From NCBI GenBank assembly GCA_003427395.1, contig BFEA01000016.1, positions 967,758 through 1,002,035 on the forward strand: DNA of 34,278 bases. The letters are read 5' to 3'. The notes under the pieces are model-generated. The model had not been told where the DNA came from. It saw nothing but the letters and a program-made list of their open reading frames with translations, and did no database searches. This stretch comes from Chara braunii (Eukaryota; Streptophyta; Charophyceae; Charales; Characeae). This document shows positions 20,420 to 29,702 of this stretch, piece by piece. A program made the translations under genes and the position numbers. The first letter of the stretch is position 1, and the number at the start of each line of letters is the position of its first letter.

Positions 20420-23335
20420 TTAACGTCCAACCATAAAATGTTATTAAAAAAATCCCTCTTTTCTCTCGCTATAAGTCTGTCTGATCAAAACGCGCACGAT
20501 CTTAAATCGATCGAGCGAATATACCACATACACATACCGGAGTTACAAAACATGAGGCGATCACTCTCACAATTACGATGTGACTCAAGATATACTTATG
20601 ATCGCAGACAAAGTCAAATTTGAACATTCATTCACAAAACATACTTATAATCATATGAAGAATTCACCATTATCACACCACGCGCTACATAGGGTCAACT
20701 TCAACCGACCTCTCTGCACGCATACCCATTCCCTTATCCGCATAAGCCCCAACCTTTGTCAAACCTTCCAAAATAAAACACTCAGTACTTTTTAAATGGT
20801 CATTTAACAGAAATCCGGATAAAACCCCAAAGAAACAAATCAACCCACATGGGCTAAGGCCTTTAGATTGAGAAGCGAGAGTGAGTTAGAGTTGAGTCGG
20901 AAACCGACTTATTATCCAAAGATAACAAAAAATGATATTCGTAGGATCAACTTGAAGCTAGTCAAACCTCGAATCGATCTAATAAGAGTGACCTGCAACA
21001 CAGCGCAGACCAGTGCCCAAACTATGCTTGAGTGATTACGAGATAATCCTACCTTCCTACCTCACCTCTGATACTTATTTGAAAATGCCAGAAATTTCAA
21101 CGGTATCGCCTCTATGTGAGGGCAGGTTGCCAAACTCTCAAGGTTCTAAAATATTTGAAGGCCTCTATATTTTATAAAATTTCGGCAGTGTTTTCCGTAG
21201 GGAAAGTACCTTTGAAAAATTTATGTACGACTGAATATAAAATCTGAAAGCGATCTTCTAACTTTAGAAGTCAAATTTTGTCCAACTCCTTTATTTAGTA
21301 AAAAATTGGGCAGCTTCTCCTCTAGACACGTGGATCTATACTAAGTCAAATATAAACTCAAGATAAAAATTGAATTATGTCAGGGAAAAATTGAACGAAC
21401 TCTTTTAGATTTGTAGAAATTTCAGCAACGCTTCCAGTAGGAAAAGTGTCTTTCCAAAATTTATACAAAGCTAAATATGAAATTTAAAAGTAACTCTGAC
21501 TTCAAAAAGCTAATTTTTGAATTAGTAAAAATTTGGGCAACATCTCCTTTAGAGAAGTAGGCTTCCCATATTTTTACTAAGTCATGTACGAACTCAAACA
21601 AAAGTTGTACTTTGTAAAAAACAAATATTTGACTAACTCTTTGGATTTGCAAAAATTTGGGCAACAATTCCCTTAGCGAACATGCTTCTCCAAGATTTAT
21701 AAAAAGCCAAGAATAAGAAAACTTATCTAAAAAAATGTTGAAATTGAACTAAGTAAAATAAACTTAGTTAAAAAATGCAAGAATTGAACTAACTCCGATA
21801 ATTCCAGCACATGGCGAGCATCTAAAGTAACTACCTATCAAAGTTAAGACTCAGAGCAAGTAGAGCCCATACTCAACCTTATGCAATTTCATATGACAAT
21901 GGGTACTAAGTACTCTCACCAAAGAAGTCCCAAGTTGTTTTTCACAAAAGAAATTTATTTACCCTCAGTTAAGTGAACCCCAATACCCCAACTTACATAT
22001 GACATAAGAGAGACTACAACATTCTACTTAGAAACAATATCAAGTTTTTGTCTTTATTTATAAACAAAACACGTGGCACGATAAAATTTATCTCTTCATT
22101 GGGCATATGGCTAAGCCATTCAACTTACAAACCCTGCTTAATCTCCCTGAACCATTTAATATCCAAGTTATATATAGCTTTATGCATTTAGTGATCAAAG
22201 GTGAACGTATGACTAAACCATTCAACTTAGAAACAAACGTTCAGTCTGCCTGAATCGGACCTTTTGATTATACTTTTAATTAAGTACTCTCTTCTTTTAG
22301 TGATAGGCTATAGTCAGACCATTCAACTTAGAAACTTTGTCTGACTTGCTGGTTCATATAAAATATATAACATACAATATAGGAAGAACTATTTTCATAT
22401 TTTTCTATTTGCGTGCGTGACCTCTCAAACTAAGTCATTCAACTTAGAAACAATACTTAGTCCTAACCTCAATTCCTTTAGAAAGAAACACATAAAGAGT
22501 TGAGTCATTCAACTTAGAAACAAATACTTAACCCGTTCCTTCAAAATTCAAAGAAAAGCAGGGGTCCTATACCATTAAACTTAAAAACAAATGTCAGGGC
22601 CTGTTCAGAAACCTCCCCAAAAAGCAGGTAGACCAAGTCATTCAACTTAGAAACAATCTTTGGTCGAGAAAAACAATCCATTCATGTCCTCAAATCAAAG
22701 CCACAACGACCAGACTATTTAACTTAGAGGAATTGTCTAACCTATCAGAAGACAGAACAAAGAAACATAGCAGTTCGACCATTCAACTTAAGAACAATGC
22801 CTAACCGTTTGTACAATCCACAATCTAAACCACCTTCCCCCCACCTTCCCTTCAATTCATCCCTCTTCCACTCCGAGTTTCAAACAAAATAAGAAAGTAA
22901 AACTGAATTTTTGTGCACGTGTTCTTTTACTTTACTTTGAATTCAGTTCAGAAAGTCAAACAGTAAAACTTGGCAGGGACGCATGCATTCATATTGAGAC
23001 AATCATAAAAGGATGTAAACATAAGGGCTTTATGTGAGTTTATCAAAAGTAAGGGTGATGTACCTCTCATTTCTCTGCCTATATCTCCTTTTGAGTTTTG
23101 ACAGAGCTCCCTCAATCAATGGGTAGACCTTCTAAAAGGTTTTGTTGCGGTCTTGTGGGTTGCAATCCCACTTGCCGCCTTCCTTTCGTAACCGCATATT
23201 AGACATAGAGTAAGAAGGGCAGAAAGGAGGAGTCTCAGACACTCGAGATACAAGAAGGGGACAACTCAACTCGCGCGAGAGAGCCTTGAAGCCTTCAGTC
23301 ACCTGAGGGCCCCGCAATGGTGGTCAAAACGCTTA
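20420..23335 (-). repeat. LTR family fragment D, right part
   Basis: Continues the LTR after the MITE-like insertion and matches LTR A from about 1090 to about 4110, including the 125-bp units (about 21175-21800) and the hairpin array (22012-22806). Similarity fades shortly after GAGGGCCCCGCAATGGTGG. The last ~1.7 kb of the A/B repeat (A 4115-5833) is missing. The frames inside are short and AT-driven. Confidence 0.65.
22012..22806. repeat. Hairpin array D
   Basis: About ten hairpins with the same core. The best are AGTCAGA/TCTGACT (22312-22346), a perfect 7-bp outer stem whose AATG is changed to TTTG, GACCAA/TTGGTC (around 22632-22666) and CTAAG/CTTAG (around 22429-22460). Several outer stems differ from those at the same position in A, B and E and are still paired. 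This is the most diverged array and so gives the strongest covariation. Confidence 0.8.
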
Positions 23336-25898
23336 GAAGCCGACAAAAACACGACTGACTCACAGCAACAGTCTCCTTTGAAAATACAATAGTTGCACAA
23401 GATCAGGAGGAAGCGTCGACACCTTGAGACCACAATTGTTGTTGTCAAGACTAGTGGTGCTTAGTAAAGGCAAAATGTCGCAATTGTCCATTGTTACCTC
23501 GACAGGCTAAGCTTGAAGTAGCAATATTTGTCTTTGTAACAAACCTACATTACCGAACGTACACGTACGGGGCCTTTCCGTATGAAACGTACAGATAATA
23601 TCTGTACTAGAACCTGTACGCCCCCGTATGACCCGTACGAAAAAAAAAAAAAAAAAAAGGTCATCAAAAAAATCCGAAAAAAATATATGTGATGTAAAAT
23701 CCCAAGACAAGTAACATTTGCCTGAGCACCATCTGCAGATTCTTATTAGAATTGGAGAAAAAAAATAAAAACAGTAAATTTGTTTTTTTTTAAGTCGTAC
23801 GGGCCTTGAGTACGAGTAGCGTACAAGAAATGAGTACAACTTGTACTCGTACGAGGGTGAGTACGAATCGCAACGTAGCAACAAACAACATTGTTTGTAT
23901 TGACCGAAATGGTACAGCCCCTTCGGTGCTTAATCAGTAGTCCACCCATGTTACCATATCAACAACATGCACCTTTCAACAACTACCTCCCGTCTTGCTC
24001 AACACTCTGCCTAGACTGCAGCAATTGTAGCTGCGGAGCAAAAAACATAGCAACTCAAAGTCCCGTCCACAAGGCAAAATCGAACGGGCAAGTCACTCCA
24101 CCAATTGAGAACGGCCATGCACTGCCCCCCATAACAGTCAGGTAAGCCGTTGTTGTGTCCGCTATTGGGCAAGGCGAAGCCGATTCCCTTGCTCCAATTT
24201 TGAAGGGAAACACAACGAATACTATGAGGGTGAAGAGTAGGTCGAAAACAAAGGCTTGGGTTGGGTATGCTCACCACAACCCAGATAACGACCATGAACT
24301 AATACTTGAAGCTGCTAGATGTCTCCGGTCCGCTACTCACTAAACATAAAAGTTGAGAACAACCTCATATTAGATCATGGAAAGATATCGCCTGAAAGAC
24401 ACAACCACTACGACGGTAAACTGCAGCCCAGATGACCTCAATAACGATGATCATCTCAGTGCCTTCAAATATCATAATGAAGACAAACACTGGATCAGTA
24501 AAGCGATCATCGCCGACCAAAGCGGGCATGACGAGCGCAGCTAGCACCCTTTTGAAGACAATCACCTCGACAATGGGCACTATGACCAAGCGTGATGGCG
24601 GCGCAGACGCAGACAAGCACAAAAGCCGTTACGAACTGGAGGAGTGGTCACGTGGTGATAAAAGTTATCGAAACGATACACATCACGACCGACCTCGATC
24701 ACAATCTCAACGAAAGAGGTGGGATAGGATGGTTAACACACCGGGACGGGCTTCCCTCACTACTTCGCAAGATATATGATCCGATAGAGGATCTACCGCC
24801 AAGACTGGGTTACATTGGGCAAGGAAAAAAAATCACGGTCTGATGTAGAGGGAAACCATTGCTCGAATCAAGACAACAACATTAGCGTCGAGGTCACACT
24901 CTTCGAACGAGGATTTGGGCAAACCTATGGTCACTTTCAGGGCTCGGACTGCGATCAGCACGATCATTGGGTTAGGACGTGTGGCGCGACCATGCTTCGT
25001 TAATCACTATTTTGTGCCAAGTGAGAATTTCAATATGCCGTTGAGGCCACAAGAAGATATGTCGTTTGTCTTCCACCTCCGCACAACGCAATCCTTGACT
25101 ATTTGAGACGACAAACCTATTAAGTCTATGCTAAAACCAACCACACCATCGCACTCGTAACATCAGAAACCCCTCATCCAATGCCTTATTCCGCTTGATT
25201 CTATCGGGAATCAAGTGAAAACTATGTTTCCTACTTTCACCATATCCCCCTTCACGACACCTCCGTGCACTCCCTTCTTTTTTTAACTTTCACCCTGCAC
25301 TCCCATCCACCATTCTGACCCCACCACCGAAATCGCCTGACCTTAAAACCTCCAGATAACATTTTCCCTTACCTATTTTTGCTAACTCCTCACTCCACCT
25401 TCTTTCACAATCATTGTGGTCTCCTTTACCTCACCTTTATCATCTTCCTGAGTCGCTTGTTCCTTCAATCCATATGGCTCGAGACCCCGGCCAGTTCCAT
25501 TCCATTTCCATCACTTCCAATATGAAGAGAACGCATGAGGTCCATGAAGATGAAAAATGACCGTCAGGATGTACAATGCGATCTTGGAAATGACAACAAC
25601 GATCCGGATAAACTGCGATCTCTTGAAGCGAAAAACACCCCGGCGTAGCCCACCTCACTACTGACTGAATCCGCAAAAACAATAATGAATCTCTCACTAG
25701 AACATGGAGAGATACATTGTTGTACTCATGCCTTCCTCCTCCCTAGCATAACCCATAGTTGGTGTAGCACCACAACCGCAATACTAACGTGGAGTCTGAC
25801 TTCGCAGATCGATTTGCGATGTTAAAAAATCTCAGAATCGAATCTTAGTTCGTCTGTTGTCATTGAGGATCAACTAGTTGTTCATTTTTCCACGGCGC
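23336..25898. other. Region between LTR copies D and C, no gene identified
   Basis: About 2.5 kb that belongs to neither LTR. It contains a GTACG-rich foldback-like element (23535-23875) and, at about 23890-25110, a run of short plus-strand frames (60-115 codons) in several phases. One of these is charged and rich in R, S, H and D (about 24570-24740). If D and C/E are the two LTRs of one minus-strand element, this would be its noncoding interior. On the minus strand the base next to C is followed by GCGCCGTGG, a weak primer-binding-site resemblance. I recognise no domain. Confidence 0.4.
23535..23875. mobile_element. GTACG-rich foldback-like element
   Basis: Two arms rich in CGTACG and GTAC enclose an A/T-rich centre with a run of A at 23640-23658. 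The inner ends read CCCGTACGA on the left and, inverted, the same on the right (TCGTACGGG). Each arm has its own perfect hairpin: GTACAGAT/ATCTGTAC (23589-23607) and GAGTACAA/TTGTACTC (23832-23848). The design matches the element at 28215-28945. No coding capacity; exact ends and target duplication not resolved. Confidence 0.45.
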
Positions 25899-26330
25899 TG
25901 TCGAGCACATCGGTCCCCCGCCGCGCGGGGTGGGACCCTCCTGGCCTCGTCACGCAGGAGTTGGTTTAATCCTCGTTGCGAATACACATGGAGCTTCCAC
26001 AAGCCGCTCTGGCCCAGTGCACCAGCCATACCTCTCGCGAGCCCCTACGACAGGATAGGGCCAATGCGAGGCACGACTTACCTCCACCTTGTGGGAATTG
26101 TCACCTCCTTTCTGTGGGCGTATCCCCGCCGAGCTACAAGTCCACAATACGAAAGCTAATTAGTTGCAATCGCAGAGGTGGACCAGCCGAGAGCGTTTCT
26201 CGATCGCTGTAGCATAGGGGGTACTCGCGGTATTTACGCCTCTATCGGACCCACACGTGAACCGACGCACTGGCGGGCTGAAGTCCCGTACGCGACTCGT
26301 CGTCGGTCGACTAGGACGCATCCCACCATT
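25899..26330 (-). repeat. LTR family copy C, first part
   Basis: Starts TGTCGAGCACATCGGTCCC and matches LTR A from 159 to about 575 (ACGCAGGAGTTGG, CCTCTCGCGAGCCCCTACGA, GCAATCGCAGAGGTGGA). It is cut by the LINE at the T run at 26331. Confidence 0.7.
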
Positions 26331-27551
26331 TTTTTTATTTTTTTTTTGAAAACGCCCCCTTCAGTGATAGTGGTGCTGGTAAGAGCAGGCACTACTAGCA
26401 CCTTGGGAGAGACTCCATCTATTGGTGGGGAGCATCACATGCTGGAAAACGGGTCCAGCGTCCCATATCCGGTATAGATTTGGAATATAACAGGAAAAGA
26501 GTAAGAGACTCCTACCTGCATTGATTACCCTGGAATCCAGAGGATCGAACGAGCAAGATATTGAAAAAAGGGGAGAGAACCTCTTCGCCTTGAAACAGGC
26601 GCTAGATACCTACTACTACAAACTAGTTCCTCCCTCCCCCCCCCCAACCCTTTATCTAGCCACCGCACCTCTTCACCACCCATTATGGTGTCAGATCTTA
26701 TTTGTCAAACTAGTGTTGAGCTTTCTATGTTCTGGGTGCAGGATCTTAATATATCATCCATCCATTCCGTACCACTGCATTTCCACTAGACAGTTTGATG
26801 GGGGGCGAAAAAAGTCCGGGAATTCTTCAGGGGGTTTCAATGGAATCGCTGCATCCACTTGGGTTCATTCATGGAATCTCAGTCCGTAGTCTCTTACTCT
26901 CTCCGTTCCTCGTTGGTCCTCCCCTGGTTCTTTGTATTCTCCATTCCATTTCACCATTCCTATCCTCCCTCCATCTACACCCCCAAGCCAGTTTGAGTTG
27001 AATTCCTGGATTTTTTGTTTGATGTCTTTCCGCTTGTCGAGGAGTTGGATTTGTGTTTTGGCGCCATTCCATTTTGCAGTTATTTCTGTCTAGATCTGTT
27101 GCTAAACACTTTATGTAAATTTTGGTCCTTCCAATCTCCCCCCCTCCATCTCGAAGGTGCATCCTCGTCTCCAGAGTGCCCAAAGTATCCCCCTTCGTCC
27201 CATCCTAAACATATTACCGGTGAATTCGTCTATCTGGTCTAACTGGTCCTTAGGCCAGGCTTCGCACAACAAGGCTTTCCAGTCCCACGGCCACTGGGCC
27301 TTTGTTCCTAGTTGTTCCCACACTCTATCCCACCATCTCCACAACCAGAGTGCCCCCGGACATTGGAGGAATATATGTTCGATTGTTTCTGGTCGTTTTC
27401 GGGAGGAGAACGCATTTGTGCACAACTTGAACCATGGGAGAGCTCGCCCTCTTTGTTCCAGGGATGTTCTATCTATCAACCAGTTATTTGTTGGAAGACA
27501 ATGGTGCTCTAGATGCCATTGAAGTGAGGTCAGTTTGGCCGGCTTTGCCTT
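26331..27551 (-). mobile_element. 5'-truncated LINE (L1-like) insertion
   Basis: A T-rich run at 26331-26347 on the plus strand is the poly(A) tail of a minus-strand retroposon. LTR sequence ends just left of it (GCATCCCACC) and resumes at about 27552 (CCACGTGTTACCCCACA), matching consecutive positions of LTR A near 565-590. The body carries the C-terminal end of a LINE ORF2. The total length of about 1.2 kb indicates strong 5' truncation, typical of LINE insertion. A clean target-site duplication could not be defined. Confidence 0.7.
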
Positions 27552-27560
27552 TACCACGTG
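26865..27560 (-). pseudogene. LINE ORF2 C-terminal remnant with reverse-transcriptase zinc-binding domain
   Basis: The frame opens at the insertion junction (27560) and reads LTSLQWHLEHHCLPTNNWL, then ETIEHIFLQCPGALWLW, the pattern of the zf-RVT domain found at the C-terminus of plant LINE ORF2 proteins (LPT..., ET..H.F..C...W). The first cysteine pair of that domain is not intact. After GILWALWRRGCTFEMEGG the same frame has three close stops (the first at 27113-27111), then continues protein-like (KTQIQLLDKRKDIKQKIQEF) to a final stop at 26867-26865. The catalytic reverse transcriptase and endonuclease parts are absent, so it is dead. Plus-strand frames over this segment are shadows. Confidence 0.7.
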
Positions 27561-27850
27561 TTACCCCACAATATTCACAGATACAAAACGACACAGAACA
27601 AACATCGCGACAACATTCCTAACCCCTTTTGTATCCATCCCATAACCTTCCGACTCGGTAATCGGATTGGGGACGCGCGCGAGACTTAGTATAAAAACCC
27701 GCGCGGACGCAGGGCCTTCCCATATCGACTAGCAACGCATGAATGCGCAAGCAGTCGCAATGATGGCGTACTATGTAGTGTCCATAATCAAGTGGCCCCT
27801 CGTGGATCCGAGTACCGCTCATGACACTCAAGTGTCAAACTCGAAGTATC
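27552..27850 (-). repeat. LTR family copy C, second part
   Basis: Resumes the LTR after the LINE: CCCATAACCTTCCGAC, GAGACTTAGTATAAAA, GGCGTACTATGTAGT and the palindrome GACACTCAAGTGTC match LTR A to about 870. Similarity then becomes too weak to follow. 27900-28060 is rich in short GGACC/GGTCC-type inverted repeats and unassigned. Confidence 0.6.
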
Positions 27851-28059
27851 ATGAAGGTCAACCCCTTTACGATATTGCACGGCTGAAGGAACAGTCGTGC
27901 GGCCTCCGTGGCACCTCCGACCTTTAGGCTGAGTGTCCCGATGGGCAGGGTAAATAGGCTCTGCGCGGGGGGTGATCCCTTCCATGTAGAGTCTAGGACC
28001 TGGGATATCCTGGACAAGGACTTGGAATCCAGGCCCAGGACCAAGGTCCGACTAAAATT

Positions 28060-28214
28060 TTTTTAAGAAGCACACAAGAGTAAAAAGGGGAGGAATTTTT
28101 CTTCCTTTCTCAATTTCGACCCCATTTGAACCCTTAAGCATGGACCCCTTTGGCTACGCAAACACCCAAACTTAGGTATGTACGTATATATATATATATA
28201 CACAGGGTCACCAG
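28060..28214. other. Spacer with TA microsatellite
   Basis: No gene. Ends in a TA run (about 28185-28200) that abuts the foldback-like element; a second TA run lies on its far side. Confidence 0.5.
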
Positions 28215-28945
28215 CCCATACGTACGGAGGTCCCCAGGCAGACCTCCGTACGTACGGGCGTTCGGGGTCCCGTACGGGGTCCGAACTTGACGACGTTCGG
28301 CCCCCGCCAAAAATTATTTCGGGGCCTAAAAATAACTTTTTTTTTTCTGAATGTTTTTTTGTGAGTTCTCTATGAGATGAGGTACATGCTTATAAAGTTT
28401 CAAGTCATTTGGATTAGCCAAATAAGAATTAAAAATCGCCAAAGATGGCAGTCTCAGAACGTGCTCGCCCACGTTTTTCATTACTTTTTATTTTTTGTTT
28501 TCACTTTAGTTCAGGGTCTACACACTTTTATTATTTTTTGAAACTTTTTTAGTGGGTTTTGCATTATGTGAAGTACACATCTGTAATTTTTCAGGGCATT
28601 TATCTTTTCCAAAAAAAAATGAAAAATCTCCAAAGATGGCGGTGTCGAAAACGTGCTCGCGCACTATCTAAATTTAATTCTTTTTTATTTTTTATTATTT
28701 TTATTATTAGTATATGTTTTTAGTATTTTATTTTTATTTCAAATTTGATAAGGAATTTGGATATAATGCTTAGGCAAATCTTGCTTAATTTATTTTTCTT
28801 CATAACATATATTTTGTTAATATTTTTTTGATTTTTTTGATTTTTTTTGATTTTTTTTTTGGGTCCGCGTTCGGCCCGAACGGCCGAACGCATTCCCAAA
28901 GGGTCCCATACGTTCGGGCGTTCGGCCCGTCCCAAACGTCGGTTA
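28215..28945. mobile_element. GTACGG/GTTCGG-rich foldback-like element inserted between TA repeats
   Basis: The left arm opens with an 18-bp stem, 8-base loop hairpin (28215-28258; arms GGAGGTC and GACCTCC inside, one mismatch). It is followed by CGTTCGGGGTCCCGTACGG. The right arm (28862-28945) has GAACGGCCGAACG and ACGTTCGGGCGTTCGGCCC. The centre is A/T-rich and contains two diverged direct units of about 190 bp, each with CCAAAGATGGC and AACGTGCTCGC. TA runs flank both sides (about 28185-28200 and 28944-28970), reminiscent of MITEs that target TA microsatellites. No protein. Confidence 0.5.
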
Positions 28946-28972
28946 TATATATATATATATATTTATATATAT

Positions 28973-29107
28973 GTCTTTTTGTATCCCTCGGCTGTAGGTT
29001 TTCATTCATTAGGTATTTCAGCTTTTATAAAGACTTTACTCTTTATACTCATATTAGTGGTTGGTTTAGTTGATGCTTGGCGAAAAGGAGCTTTACAATG
29101 GTCTTAG
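28973..29107 (+). pseudogene. ndhC: Plastid ndhC 3' end in nuclear DNA (NUPT)
   Basis: The translation [16 protein letters not shown]... ending [10 protein letters not shown] and TAG matches the C-terminal third of NdhC, a membrane subunit of the plastid NDH complex (usual length about 120 residues; about 44 are present). The family usually has VFLYPW, an acidic residue in FIEAL and GALEWS. Here Trp is Ser, the acidic residue is Lys and the last Glu is Gln, the sort of changes expected of unselected DNA. The 5' two thirds are missing; the fragment begins right at the end of a TA repeat. It is followed by overlapping ndhK as in plastid genomes. Confidence 0.85.
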
Positions 29108-29184
29108 TCTATTTAAATTCCCATTTCTATTTTACGTATTCGAAAGAAACAAATATTGATTTTGTTATAAATTCGACAGAATGA
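29098..29184 (+). pseudogene. ndhK: Plastid ndhK 5' end overlapping ndhC (NUPT)
   Basis: An ATG lies inside the last codons of ndhC (CAATGGTCTTAG), the known ndhC-ndhK overlap of plastid genomes. It opens [10 protein letters not shown] and runs to DFVINSTE, where NdhK proteins normally continue with a conserved IEFPLL-like segment. Here a TGA follows at once and similarity ends, so about 28 of more than 220 residues remain. Identification rests on the overlap and on the MVL...VINS pattern. Confidence 0.6.
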
Positions 29185-29190
29185 TTGGCT

Positions 29191-29702
29191 ATGAATCAGA
29201 TACTCCAATTAACACTAATTATGGACAAAACCCATATTACCCATGCGTCGAAAGGAGTATCTTTCCTTGGCCACAACATCTTTCGAAGTATGCGGTGACA
29301 ACCTTACAGCTCGAAGCGCAGACGCTTCGCGTCTGAATCCCACGAAGATGCGAAAGAGCGTAAACAAATTTTACTGTCTTTGTGGATACCGCTAAATACA
29401 TCAAAAGACTTCAAACCCAATGTTTCCTCAAAGGGAATGAGCCACAACCATATTTTGGATATACGCACTTTCCTTAAAGTGAAACTAACTTTATGATTAA
29501 TGCTATTCTAAGAGGATTGAACGAGTGGTTCCGACACGCACAGAACAAACGCCGTATCATGTGGTCTTTTTCCACTATTTTACGTTACTCTCTGACCAAA
29601 ATGTACGCAATAAAATCCAAGCTTGGAACTAGAACTCAAGTATTCAAGATTGTGAAAAGGGATCTGGGTAAACGTTTAAGTGCGAAACCAGACAAAATGT
29701 GA
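29191..29702 (+). pseudogene. Group II intron maturase fragment (RT motif 7, thumb and domain X)
   Basis: In one frame from 29191, LQLTL then MDKTHITHASKGVSFLGHNI (29221-29280) matches reverse-transcriptase block 7 of group II intron proteins (EKT.ITH...FLG..I). In another frame, 29376 onward reads VDTAKYIKRLQTQCFLKG, YFGYTHFP, one TAA stop, then MINAILRGLNEWFRHAQNKR and ILRYSLTKMYAIKSKLGTRT with KIVKRDLGKRL, the thumb and domain X pattern (N.ilRG..n.....N, il..S..k..a.K.kl). At least one frameshift and two stops make it dead. Such proteins occur in plant and algal mitochondria and in some plastids. It ends at the point where LTR sequence resumes (about 29697). Confidence 0.8.

Noticed and set aside
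27157-27522. Plus-strand frames of 60-120 codons over the LINE
   Set aside because: They are antisense to the minus-strand LINE ORF2 remnant, which has the recognisable zinc-binding pattern.
28187-28972. tRNA or rRNA genes in the organellar insertion
   Set aside because: No cloverleaf or rRNA-like sequence was seen; only ndhC/ndhK and the maturase pieces are recognisable.
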